Assembly (NCBI GenBank): GCA_018001015.1
Contig: JAGNIV010000003.1
Location: 1 to 64,000 of the forward strand
Source of the DNA: Phenylobacterium sp.
Lineage (GTDB): Bacteria; Pseudomonadota; Alphaproteobacteria; Caulobacterales; Caulobacteraceae
Direction of reading: 5' to 3'
DNA length: 64,000 bases
The notes under the pieces were generated by a model, which was not told the DNA's origin, ran no database searches, and saw nothing but the letters and a program-made list of their open reading frames with translations. A program made the translations under genes and the position numbers. This document shows positions 37,618 to 46,261 of this stretch, piece after piece (position 1 is the first letter of the stretch; each line of letters starts with the position of its first letter).

Positions 37618-39148
37618 GTACTGGTGGGTAGCCGATGCCGACCGGGAGGCCAAGCGCGGCCCTGGCTCATTGTATGACGAGTTCAGCCGGGCTGCCGGAC
37701 CTGACCGCAACGAGGCAATCCGCATTCAGGCTCCGCCATCACCAGCCGCCATCTTGCCCAGCGCGCGCCGCCGCCCCAAGGTCCCGGCCACAGCGGAGAC
37801 CAAGACCCTGAGCGACGCCCCCGCCGACCCCCACCCGCCGACCGGCGAGCCGGAGCTGCGCCGGACCATCGGTCTGGCCCAGATGGTGTTCTACGCCTCC
37901 GGCTCCATGCTGGGGGCCGGCATCTATGGGCTGGTGGGCAAGGCCGCGGGCGAACTCGGCTCCGCGGTCTGGCTGGGCTTCCTGGTGGCGGCCGTCGCGG
38001 CCCTGCTCACCGGCCTCTCCTACGCGGCCCTCGGCTCGCGCTATCCGCGGGCGGCCGGGGCGGCCTTCATCACCCACCGGGCCTTCGACAACGGCCTGTT
38101 GACCCACGTCCTGGGGCTGGCGGTGGCGTGCTCCGGCCTCGGCTCCATCGCCGCCGGCTCCTGGGTGATCGGGGCCAACCTGCAGCGCGTCCCCTTCCTG
38201 TCGGGCGTTCCGGTGACGGTCCTGACCCTGGCCTATCTCGTCCTGATGGCCGGCATCGTCTATCGCGGCATCCGCGAGAGCATGTGGGCCAACGTGGCGT
38301 GCAGCATCGTCGAGGCCGGCGGCCTGGCCCTGATCATCATCGTCGGGGCCAAGTTCTGGGGCTCAGCGGACCTGTTCCAGACCCCGGCCAATCCCGTCGG
38401 CGGCGGCCTGCTGGCCGTCCCGCCCCTGCTGCTGGTCCAGGGCGCGGTGCTGACCTTCTTCTCCTTCGCCGGCTTCGAAGACACCCTGAACGTGGGCGAG
38501 GAGGTGAAGAACCCCCGCCGCACCCTGCCGCTGGGACTGGTCATCGGCATGCTCCTGGCCTGCGTCCTCTATGTCGGCGTCGCCATCACCGCGGTCTCGG
38601 TGATTCCCTGGCAGTACCTTGCGGAGGCCAGCGCGCCCCTGGCCGAGGTCATGGCCAAGGCCGCGCCGTGGTTCCCCGGCTGGGCCTTCGTGGTCATCAC
38701 GGTGGTCGCGGTCGCCAACTCAGCCCTCATCAACTATGTCACCGCCTCGCGCCTGCTCTACGGCATGGCCCGCGACGGCCGCCTGCCCTCGCGGCTGGCC
38801 CGCGTACATGCCGACCGGCGCACCCCGCACATCGCCATCGCCCTGATCCTGGTGGTGCTGATGGCGCTGACCATGTCGGGCGACAGCGCCGAACTGGCGG
38901 CGGCCACCGTCCTGCTGCTGCTGTCGATCTTCGTGGTGGTGAATTCGGCCCTGGTGGTCCTGCGCCTGCGCAAGGACGAGCCGCGCGGCGGCTTCGAGGT
39001 GCCGCTGTTCGTGCCCATCGCCGGGGCCGTGGTCTGTCTGGCCTTGCTGGTGACCCGCATGACCTCGGGCGACTGGAAGGCCCCGCTGATCGCCGGCGTG
39101 CTGCTGGCGGGTTCGGCGGCGCTCTATCCACTGGTCAGGCCGAAATAG
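37616..39148 (+). CDS. APC-family amino-acid permease
   Basis: The protein is a 12-helix APC transporter: LRRTIGLAQMVFYASGSMLGAGIYGLVGKA gives the first unwound helix, GLSYAALGSRYPRAAGAAF the second, and FFSFAGFEDTLNVGEEVKNPRRTLP the conserved helix 6 region. It should import an amino acid or polyamine by proton symport. The start is doubtful: the ATG at 37616 overlaps the start codon of the divergent oxidoreductase and gives about 80 residues before the first helix, while an in-frame TTG at 37754 would give a more usual N-terminus. Confidence 0.87.
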   Translation: MYWWVADADREAKRGPGSLYDEFSRAAGPDRNEAIRIQAPPSPAAILPSARRRPKVPATAETKTLSDAPADPHPPTGEPELRRTIGLAQMVFYASGSMLGAGIYGLVGKAAGELGSAVWLGFLVAAVAALLTGLSYAALGSRYPRAAGAAFITHRAFDNGLLTHVLGLAVACSGLGSIAAGSWVIGANLQRVPFLSGVPVTVLTLAYLVLMAGIVYRGIRESMWANVACSIVEAGGLALIIIVGAKFWGSADLFQTPANPVGGGLLAVPPLLLVQGAVLTFFSFAGFEDTLNVGEEVKNPRRTLPLGLVIGMLLACVLYVGVAITAVSVIPWQYLAEASAPLAEVMAKAAPWFPGWAFVVITVVAVANSALINYVTASRLLYGMARDGRLPSRLARVHADRRTPHIAIALILVVLMALTMSGDSAELAAATVLLLLSIFVVVNSALVVLRLRKDEPRGGFEVPLFVPIAGAVVCLALLVTRMTSGDWKAPLIAGVLLAGSAALYPLVRPK

Positions 39149-39183
39149 GACGCTAGGTTCGACCTTCGGGAGAGGACCATCGC

Positions 39184-40455
39184 ATGCTTGAGACAGACGC
39201 CGCAGGCCTTGGCCTCTCAGGCGCCAGCCCCCGCGCGGCGGAGGACTATCGCGCGGCCGTCAGCCTCTATCATGCCTTGCATGGCGATCCCCTCTCGCGG
39301 CTGGAGGCCGCCATCGCCGACAGCCCCGGCTTCGTGATGGCCCACGTGCTGAAGGCCGACATGCTGCTGGTGGGCGCCTCGCCCGAAGTCGCGGCCATGG
39401 GCGCCGACGCTGTGAAGGCCGCCAGCGGCTTGTCAGCCACGACCCGCGAACAGGGCCACGTGGCCGCCGCCGTCCAGATCGCGGGCGGCCAGTTCGCCGC
39501 CGCCGGGCGTATCCTGGAGGACGTCTCTGTCGCCGAGCCCCTCGACGGCGTGGCGCTACAGGCGGGCCAGTTGATGGACTTCATGCTGGGCGACAACCGC
39601 ATGCTGCGCGACCGCATCGCCCGCGCCCTGCCCGCCTGGTCGCCCCAGACGCCCGACTACCACGCCATCCTCGGCATGCACGCCTTCGGCCTGGAGGAGA
39701 CCGGCTTCTACGACCGCGCCGAGGCCGCCGGACGCCAGGCCATCGCGCTCGAGCCCCGCAATGCCTGGGCCCAGCATGCCGTGGCCCACGTGCTGGAGAT
39801 GCAGGACCGCCGCGCCGACGGCGTCGCCTGGATGCGCCGCGAGAACCTGGCCTGGCAGACCGACAGCCTGTTCGCCGTCCACAACTGGTGGCACCTGGCC
39901 CTCTTCCACCTGGGCCTGGGGCAGATCGACGAGGTGCTGGCCCTCTATGACGGCCCGATCTTCGGCGGTGGGTCGGACATGGCCTTCGACCTGCTGGACG
40001 CCGCGGCCCTGCTCTGGCGGCTGAAGCTTGAGGGCTGCGCCACCGACGACCGCTTCCAGGCTCTGGCCGACGCCTATGAACGCCGGGGCGCCTATGGCCT
40101 CCAGGCCTTCGACGACGCCCACGCCATGATGGCCTTCGTCGGCGCCGGACGCGACGACGCGGCTCGCGACCTGCTCACCGCCCTGGAGGCGGGCGCGGCG
40201 GGCGACGGCGACAACGCCATGATGACCGCCGAGGTCGGACTGCCGGTCGCCCGCGCCCTTCACGCCTTCGGCCAGGGCCGGTTTGCGCAGGCCGTCGACG
40301 ACCTGCGCACGGTCCGCAACCGCGCCCACCGCTTCGGCGGCAGCCACGCCCAGCGCGACGTCATCGACCTGACCCTGATCGCCGCGGCCCGCGCCGCCGG
40401 CCAGACCAGCCTGGAACGGGCCCTGCTGGCGGAGCGTCAGGCGGCGAGGCCTTAG
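39184..40455 (+). CDS. TTC38-like tetratricopeptide repeat protein
   Basis: The 423-residue protein lacks a signal peptide and is made of helical repeats. Blocks DYHAILGMHAFGLEETGFYDRAE, NAWAQHAVAHVLEMQDRR and VHNWWHLALFHLGLGQ are the hallmark of the TTC38 family, conserved from bacteria to mammals. Function is not established; TPR proteins usually bind other proteins. It follows the permease gene with a 35-base gap. Confidence 0.85.
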   Translation: MLETDAAGLGLSGASPRAAEDYRAAVSLYHALHGDPLSRLEAAIADSPGFVMAHVLKADMLLVGASPEVAAMGADAVKAASGLSATTREQGHVAAAVQIAGGQFAAAGRILEDVSVAEPLDGVALQAGQLMDFMLGDNRMLRDRIARALPAWSPQTPDYHAILGMHAFGLEETGFYDRAEAAGRQAIALEPRNAWAQHAVAHVLEMQDRRADGVAWMRRENLAWQTDSLFAVHNWWHLALFHLGLGQIDEVLALYDGPIFGGGSDMAFDLLDAAALLWRLKLEGCATDDRFQALADAYERRGAYGLQAFDDAHAMMAFVGAGRDDAARDLLTALEAGAAGDGDNAMMTAEVGLPVARALHAFGQGRFAQAVDDLRTVRNRAHRFGGSHAQRDVIDLTLIAAARAAGQTSLERALLAERQAARP

Positions 40456-40618
40456 ACCGAAAGCCTCCCCCATTGCGGGACCGGGGGAGCCACCAGGATG
40501 ACCCCTCGGGGCCCAGTTCCTAAATGTTCACTTTTTGTTCCATTTTTTCCACTTTGCATGGCATCCTCAGATTGCGTGCTCGGTCGCGTAGCGGAGAGCC
40601 ATCAGCAAGGAGACAAAT
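40456..40618 (+). promoter_or_regulatory. AT-rich leader of the toxin-like gene pair
   Basis: The 163-base gap contains an unusually AT-rich run (40517-40560) for this genome, with aaatgttcactttttgttcc, and ends in a strong AAGGAG at 40607-40612, six bases before the GTG start. The composition differs from the flanking genes and probably holds the promoter of the pair. No palindrome stands out. Confidence 0.4.
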
Positions 40619-41308
40619 GTGAGCGGTTCCTATGCAAGGGGCGATCAACCCCGTTCGGTCGTGGATCCCGATAAGGACGCCTACGACGCCATGATCCGGG
40701 ATCACAAGGCGAGGGTGGAAGGTTCACCCGGCGCGCCCCCGGCGCACCCGCAGGCGGCCCCGCCCAGGACCTTTCCAGACAGTGTTGTCGCCGACGTGGT
40801 TGAAGTCCTGAAGGCGCCGACCAAGGCACATGAGGATTGGGTGAAGGGTGACCGGGTTAAGGCGCTCACCGAGGGCGCTGTGGGGGCGACGGAAATCTAC
40901 CTGCTGGGCAAGGGCGGGTGGGGCCTGCTCAAGGGGCAAATTAAGCTGAGGCCCCCCTTCGCCTGGCGCACGAAGCCCTGGGAGGCGCCCGGCATGCGGA
41001 AATGGATGACTGAAAGAGGCATCCTCGAAAAGGGACAGCCAGGACATCACGCCCTCATTCCCGCGAACGGCTGGGGAAAGGTCGTTCCGGACTGGATCAA
41101 GAACCAACCCTTCAACATCAAGGGCATGGAGTCGGCGGAAGAGCACGGCCTCGTCCATGGGCGATATAAGGGTAAGGCGCGCTTCGGCCCTCTTGAGCGC
41201 TATATTCGCGGTACGCCAAACTGGTGGAAGGCCGCCAACGGAATCCTGGTCGGCGACGGCGCCATCGCGACCGAGTCCGCGGCGGACGACAGGGAGGCGG
41301 GACGTTGA
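40619..41308 (+). CDS. Putative HNH/EndoVII-type nuclease toxin with a GHH motif
   Basis: The 229-residue protein starts at a GTG with an excellent ribosome binding site. There is no signal peptide. Residues 1-75 are polar and Pro-rich; 85-107 contain a small Gly-rich hydrophobic stretch. The C-terminal 95 residues carry PGHHALIPANGWG (His143, His144), KNQPFNIKGM (Asn162, Asn166) and EEHGLVHGRY (His176, His180), then RFGPLERY and GTPNWWKAA. That layout resembles polymorphic-toxin nucleases of the HNH/EndoVII fold (AHH, SHH, GHH types). No secretion or trafficking domain (Rhs, PAAR, VgrG, LXG) is attached. It overlaps the DUF1963 gene by four bases, so the two are translationally coupled. Confidence 0.7.
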   Translation: MSGSYARGDQPRSVVDPDKDAYDAMIRDHKARVEGSPGAPPAHPQAAPPRTFPDSVVADVVEVLKAPTKAHEDWVKGDRVKALTEGAVGATEIYLLGKGGWGLLKGQIKLRPPFAWRTKPWEAPGMRKWMTERGILEKGQPGHHALIPANGWGKVVPDWIKNQPFNIKGMESAEEHGLVHGRYKGKARFGPLERYIRGTPNWWKAANGILVGDGAIATESAADDREAGR

Positions 41309-42180
41309 ACTTCTGGATCATCGCGATCCTGGCGACCCTCGCCTACGTGGTTGTCAGCACCGTGCTGGACCGGCGGCGGCCGCCCCCGAAGACGCAGGCT
41401 CCCTCCGGCAGGGCGACCGGAGATCCGGAGCAGATCGCCCGGCGGGTCGTGGAAATGGCGGCGCCAAGTCTGCGGTTGATCCCTGGCGAGGGCTCGGGCT
41501 TCTCGAAGATCGGCGGCGACCCGGACGCTCCGGTGAACATCGAGTGGCCTCAGGGTGCGGAGGGGCCCCTCGGTTTCCTGCTTCAGATCGACCTCGCCGA
41601 GGCGCATCGGCACGGGGGACCCGATTGGTTGCCGCCCTCAGGCGCGCTCTACGCGTTTCGCGATGACCGCTGGGGTTGTGCCGATCAGGTGCGGATTCTG
41701 CATGCGCCCGACGGCGAAAGGGCGCCCCGGTCGCCGCCTGCCGACGTACCGCGGACTTGGCGCCACCCTCAAAGACCGGTGACCCTCACGCCCGAGACAT
41801 CGCTCCCGAGTCTTTTGTGGCTGGGGGAGGAGAAAGTCGGACTCGACCCCCAGCATCCTGCCTGGAGCCTTATCCCCGACCTGCCCTGCGCGCCCGGGCC
41901 GCGCCACCAACTCGGCGGGTATCCGGACGAGATTCAGGGCGAGTGGCTGCCCATGGTCTGCGAGTTCGAGTCGCGGGGCCTGTCCTACAAACATGGACAA
42001 GTCATCCCGCCTGGGTTTGAGGCGGCGTCGGACAGTTGGCGGCTCCTGCTGCAGATCGACTCCGACGACCGGCTGAAGATGAACTGGGGCGCCGGCGGTA
42101 CGCTCTACGTCTTCGTGCGCGAGACGGACGCGCGCGCGGGCGACTTCTCGCGCACCGTCGCCCGACCGCACTTCTTGTGA
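41305..42180 (+). CDS. Membrane-anchored DUF1963 (YwqG-like) protein, possible immunity partner
   Basis: The 291-residue protein starts at a TTG overlapping the toxin-like gene's TGA, with AGGGAGG about 7 bases upstream. Residues 3-22 form one membrane helix (FWIIAILATLAYVVVSTVL) followed by RRR, which suggests the rest faces the cytoplasm. Residues 65-290 match DUF1963: GGDPDAPVNIEWPQ, LGFLLQIDLAEA, HQLGGYPDEIQGEW and WRLLLQIDSDDRLKMNWGAGG. In Bacillus subtilis the relative ywqG lies beside the ywqJ toxin locus. Tight coupling to the putative nuclease makes an immunity role plausible but unproven. Confidence 0.75.
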   Translation: MNFWIIAILATLAYVVVSTVLDRRRPPPKTQAPSGRATGDPEQIARRVVEMAAPSLRLIPGEGSGFSKIGGDPDAPVNIEWPQGAEGPLGFLLQIDLAEAHRHGGPDWLPPSGALYAFRDDRWGCADQVRILHAPDGERAPRSPPADVPRTWRHPQRPVTLTPETSLPSLLWLGEEKVGLDPQHPAWSLIPDLPCAPGPRHQLGGYPDEIQGEWLPMVCEFESRGLSYKHGQVIPPGFEAASDSWRLLLQIDSDDRLKMNWGAGGTLYVFVRETDARAGDFSRTVARPHFL

Positions 42181-42193
42181 GCCTTGGGCGAGG

Positions 42194-45100
42194 TCAGGCC
42201 CCGCCCCACTGCCCCCAGAGCGCCGCTTCCTGCGCCTTGGCCTTGGTCACCGACGCGTCCTTAATGTGGCCGTAGCCGCGGATCTGCTGCGGGATCTGGG
42301 CGATCTGCACGGCCAGCGGCATCTTCTCCGCCGCGAGGCCGGCCAGCAGCCTGTCGAGGCTCGCCTGGTAGTCGGCGATCAGCCCCCGCTCCATCCTGCG
42401 CTCCTCGCTGTGGCCGAACAGGTCGAGCGCCGTGCCCCGCAGGCCCTTCAACTTGGCCAGGACGGGGAAGCCGTAGTCCAGCATCCACCCGCCGAAGGCG
42501 ATCTTCTTGGGCCGGCCCTCGGAGTCCTTCGGCGCGATGATCGGCGGGGCGAGCCAGACCTTGGCCTTGCCGCCCTTGAAGGTCCCGGTCTTCTCGGTCT
42601 CGAAGCGGCCGTCCGAATAGAGCCGGGCGACCTCGTACTCGTCCTTGTAGGCCATCAGCTTGTAGAGGTTCACCGCCACCGAGCGGGTCAGCACCTCCGA
42701 GCCGAAGATGGCCTCGGCCTTGGCCACCTGGTCCACGCGGTCCAGATAGCGCTGGGCGTAGGCGGCGTTCTGATAGGCGGTCAGTTCGCGGGCGCGATGG
42801 GCGATCAGTTCGGCCAGCGGCATGGTCTCCGGGGTCGGCACATCGGCCTCGGCCTTGCCGCGCTCAGCGGGGTTATGCGCCACCCGGCGGCCCAGCTCGA
42901 AGGCCTGCAGATTGGCCTCGGCCTGCACCCCGTTCAGGCGGATCGCCCGATAGACCGCGCGGCTGGAGATCGGGATCAGTCCCTTCTGCCAGGCGAAACC
43001 CACCATGATCATGTTGGCGTAGATGGCGTCGCCGAAGTGGGTCTCGGCCAGATGGTGGGCCGGGCACTCGTCATAGGACTGGGTGGCCGCCGCGATCCGC
43101 TTGGCCATGTTCCCGGCGTCGAAGCGCACGTCGCGGTCGGTGACGAAGTCGGCGGTGGGCGCGAAGTCCTCGTTGCCGCAGGCCACCGTGCGGTCCTTGG
43201 CGTAGAGCGATAGGGCGTCCGGCCCCGCCGCTGAGAGAATGTCGCAGGCGATCAGTACGTGGGCGGAGGCGGCGGGCACGCGCCCCCCCACCACGGTGTC
43301 TTCCTCCTGGCCAATCCGGACGTGGGAGAACACCGCCCCGCCCTTTTGGGCCAGGCCCGTCATGTCCACCACCGAGGCGGCGCGGCCGTCCACGTGGGCG
43401 GCCATGGCCAGTATCGAGGCGACGGTGGTGACACCGGTCCCGCCGATGCCGGTGAAGACGATGTTCTTCACGCCTTCCAGCGGCTCGAAGGCCGGAAGCG
43501 GCGTGGAGTCGGCGGTCAGGGCCGGCAGCGCCCTGGCCTGGGCGTTCTCGCCGCCCTCGATGGTGACGAAGGAGGGGCAGAAGCCGTCGAGGCAGGAATA
43601 GTCAGTGTTGCAGCTGGACTGGTTGATCTTCCGCTTGCGGCCGAACTCGGTGTTCAGCGGCTCGACCGAGACGCAATTCGACACCTTGGAACAGTCGCCG
43701 CAGCCCTCGCAGACCAGGGGATTGATGAAGACCCGCTTGGTGGCGGTCTCCATCGAGCCGCGTTTGCGGCGCCGCCGCTTCTCGGTGGCGCAGACCTGGT
43801 CGTAGAGCAGGACCGTGGTCCCCGGCGTGTCGCGCAGCATCTTCTGCACGGCGATCAGCTCGGAGCGCGGCCGCACCTCGACGCCGGGCGCCAGGTCGGT
43901 GACATGAGCGTAGCGGCTGGGATCGTCGGCGACGATCACCGTCTTGGCGATGCCTTCGGAGGCCAGCTGCCGGGTGATCTGGGCCGGCGTGAAGCCGCTC
44001 TCGGCCTGCTGCCCGCCCGTCATGGCGACGGCGTCGTTGAACAGCAGCTTGTAGGTGATGTGCGACTTGGCGGCGATCGAGGCGCGGACCGCCAGCGAGC
44101 CGGAGTGGTTGTAGGTCCCGTCGCCGAGGTTGGCGAACACGTGATCCTCGGTGGTGAAAGGCGCCGAGCCCACCCAGGTCAAACCTTCGCCGCCCATGTG
44201 GCTGTTCAGATCGGTCTGGGGATCGGAGAAGCTGGCCATGTAATGGCAGCCGATCCCGGCCAGGGCGCGGGACCCGTCCGGAAGTCGGGTCGAAGTATTG
44301 TGCGGGCAGCCCGAGCAGAAGAACGGCTTGCGCTGCTGTTCGGCGGCCAGGGTCACCGCGGCCATCGAGGCGGCCGAGACGCGGCTCAGATAGTCATGCA
44401 CCCGGTCCATGTGCGGGCCGGGCGGCAGGCGGTCAGCGATGGCGAGCGCCACCTCGGCCACCGACAGCGAGCCCAGCTCCGACAACAGCGGATGGCCCAC
44501 CTCGTCGGTCTTGCCGATGATGCGCGGGCGGGCATGAGCCGGCAGGTCATAGAGGGCGGCGCGGGCCTGGGTCTCGATCAACGGGCGCTTGTGCTCGATG
44601 ACCATCAGGGTCTCAAGCCCGGCGGCGAAGGCCCGCAGGCCCTGCGGCTCCAGCGGCCAGGGCATGCCAACCTTGTAGATGGAGACGCCCAGTCCGGCGG
44701 CCTCCTCGAAGGAGATGCGCATGGCCGCGAAGGCCTCGATCACGTCCTTATAGGCCTGCCCCTGGCAGACGATGCCCAGGCGCGGGCGGGCCGCGGGCAG
44801 CACCACGCGGTCGATCTTGTTGGCGCGGGCGAAGGCTAGCGCGGCGGGCAGCTTCTGGGTGCGGAGCCGGCGCTCCTTGTCCAGCGGCTGATCCTTCAGT
44901 CGGATCCCCAGACCGCCAGGCGGCAGGGCGAAGTTGGCCGGCAGGACAAACTTGTGGCGGGCCAGGTCGACGTCGATAGTGACGCCGCTATCCATGGTGT
45001 CGGCCAGCGCGATCAGCCCGACCCACAGGCCCGAGTAGCGCGACATGGCGTAGCCCAGCAGGCCGTAGTCCAGCACCTCCTGCACATCGGCCGGCGAAAG

Positions 45101-45610
45101 CACCGGCATCTCGAAGTCCTGGAAAGCGAACTCCGACTGCGACGGCAGGGTCGAGGACTTGCAGGTGTGATCGTCTCCGGCCACGGCCAGGACGCCGCCC
45201 TTGGGAAAGGTCCCGGCGAAGTTGGCGTGCTTGAAGGCGTCGCCGGTGCGGTCGACCCCCGGGGCCTTGCCGTACCACATGCCGTAGACCCCATCGAACT
45301 TGGCGCCGGGGAACAGGTTGGCCTGCTGGCTGCCCCAGACGGCGGTGGCCGCGAGGTCTTCGTTCAGGCCCTCCTTGAACACCACCTCGCAGGCTTCGAG
45401 ATGCGTCTTCGCCCGCGTGGCCTGCTGGTCGAGACCACCGAGCGGCGAGCCGCGATAGCCGGAGAGGAAACCCGCCGTGTTCAGGCCCGCCGCCTGGTCC
45501 AACCGGCGCTGATCCATCAGAACCCGCAGCAGGGCCTGCACGCCCGTGATGAAAACCCGGCCCTGGCTGAGCAGAAATTTGTCGTCTAGCGTCACATCCT
45601 GGTGCCGCAT
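42194..45610 (-). CDS. Indolepyruvate ferredoxin oxidoreductase, fused alpha-beta form
   Basis: The 1138-residue protein is the single-chain form of the 2-oxoacid:ferredoxin oxidoreductase. The N-terminus has the pyrimidine-binding domain (TAGFLSGYRGSPLGGLDQQ), the middle has the thiamine-diphosphate domain (GIGCHYMASF, GEGLTWVGSAPF, GDGTYNHSG), a ferredoxin-like cluster segment LVCEGCGDCSKVSNC, and the C-terminal gamma-type domain FTGIGGTGVTTVASIL. It oxidatively decarboxylates aryl or branched-chain 2-oxoacids to acyl-CoA. It is divergent from the Lrp/AsnC gene, its likely regulator. A related single-chain type is common in aerobic alphaproteobacteria. Confidence 0.95.
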   Translation of the reverse strand: MRHQDVTLDDKFLLSQGRVFITGVQALLRVLMDQRRLDQAAGLNTAGFLSGYRGSPLGGLDQQATRAKTHLEACEVVFKEGLNEDLAATAVWGSQQANLFPGAKFDGVYGMWYGKAPGVDRTGDAFKHANFAGTFPKGGVLAVAGDDHTCKSSTLPSQSEFAFQDFEMPVLSPADVQEVLDYGLLGYAMSRYSGLWVGLIALADTMDSGVTIDVDLARHKFVLPANFALPPGGLGIRLKDQPLDKERRLRTQKLPAALAFARANKIDRVVLPAARPRLGIVCQGQAYKDVIEAFAAMRISFEEAAGLGVSIYKVGMPWPLEPQGLRAFAAGLETLMVIEHKRPLIETQARAALYDLPAHARPRIIGKTDEVGHPLLSELGSLSVAEVALAIADRLPPGPHMDRVHDYLSRVSAASMAAVTLAAEQQRKPFFCSGCPHNTSTRLPDGSRALAGIGCHYMASFSDPQTDLNSHMGGEGLTWVGSAPFTTEDHVFANLGDGTYNHSGSLAVRASIAAKSHITYKLLFNDAVAMTGGQQAESGFTPAQITRQLASEGIAKTVIVADDPSRYAHVTDLAPGVEVRPRSELIAVQKMLRDTPGTTVLLYDQVCATEKRRRRKRGSMETATKRVFINPLVCEGCGDCSKVSNCVSVEPLNTEFGRKRKINQSSCNTDYSCLDGFCPSFVTIEGGENAQARALPALTADSTPLPAFEPLEGVKNIVFTGIGGTGVTTVASILAMAAHVDGRAASVVDMTGLAQKGGAVFSHVRIGQEEDTVVGGRVPAASAHVLIACDILSAAGPDALSLYAKDRTVACGNEDFAPTADFVTDRDVRFDAGNMAKRIAAATQSYDECPAHHLAETHFGDAIYANMIMVGFAWQKGLIPISSRAVYRAIRLNGVQAEANLQAFELGRRVAHNPAERGKAEADVPTPETMPLAELIAHRARELTAYQNAAYAQRYLDRVDQVAKAEAIFGSEVLTRSVAVNLYKLMAYKDEYEVARLYSDGRFETEKTGTFKGGKAKVWLAPPIIAPKDSEGRPKKIAFGGWMLDYGFPVLAKLKGLRGTALDLFGHSEERRMERGLIADYQASLDRLLAGLAAEKMPLAVQIAQIPQQIRGYGHIKDASVTKAKAQEAALWGQWGGA

Positions 45611-45636
45611 CGCAATTTCTTTCCTTTTGGGTTCCC

Positions 45637-45649
45637 TAACGAGGTTAGA
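45637..45649. promoter_or_regulatory. Palindromic operator candidate between IOR and the Lrp/AsnC gene
   Basis: The sequence ctaac-gag-gttag is a perfect 5-3-5 palindrome in the AT-rich 140-base gap between the divergent genes, about 27 bases upstream of the oxidoreductase start. A second short palindrome, gcaattgc, follows at about 45670. Lrp/AsnC proteins often bind such sites beside their own gene and target. Confidence 0.42.
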
Positions 45650-45751
45650 AGATCATATAAGTGCGCTGCAATTGCTTGCTAAAGGCGTGCCCCCTGACAG
45701 CCGTTCCGGGGCACGAATGAGGCGCAATAGCACCAAGTGTGGGAGGAAAAC

Positions 45752-46249
45752 TTGTCTGAGGCCCTCGACGCCGTCGATGCTAAGATTCTGGATCTCATCC
45801 AGCATGACGCCGGCCTGTCCGTCGCGGAGATCGCCGAACGGGTCGGATTGTCCTCCAGCCCCTGCTGGCGCCGCATCAAGCGCCTGGAGGATTCCGGTAT
45901 CATCCAGCGCCGCGTGACCATCCTGGACCGCGAACTGCTGGGCCTGGGCTTCGAGGTCTATTGCACCGTCAAGCTCAGCCTCCCCACCAAGGACAACCTC
46001 AACGACTTCGAGACGGCGATCACCAAGCTGTCGGAAGTGGTCCAGTGCGCCACGGTCACCGGCTCGGCCGACTACGAACTGCGCGTCGTGACGCGGGACA
46101 TGCACGCCTTCGACGACTTCCTGCGCGACAAGATCCTGTCGCTGGGCCTGGTCTCCAATATCGAGAGCCGGATCGTCATCCGCTCGGTGAAGAATACGAC
46201 CGCCGCGCCCTTGGGCCTCGTGAGTCCGTATGTGAGCGCCCACAGCTAA
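45752..46249 (+). CDS. Lrp/AsnC-family transcriptional regulator
   Basis: The 165-residue protein starts at TTG 45752 with GGGAGG 5 bases upstream; a GTG at 45737 is an alternative without a ribosome binding site. The helix-turn-helix reads LDAVDAKILDLIQHDAGLSVAEIAERVGLSSSPCWRRIKRLEDSGII, and the RAM effector domain has VQCATVTGSADYELRVV. It probably senses an amino acid or 2-oxoacid and controls the divergent indolepyruvate oxidoreductase. Confidence 0.92.
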   Translation: MSEALDAVDAKILDLIQHDAGLSVAEIAERVGLSSSPCWRRIKRLEDSGIIQRRVTILDRELLGLGFEVYCTVKLSLPTKDNLNDFETAITKLSEVVQCATVTGSADYELRVVTRDMHAFDDFLRDKILSLGLVSNIESRIVIRSVKNTTAAPLGLVSPYVSAHS

Positions 46250-46261
46250 GAGTCCTCCGCG

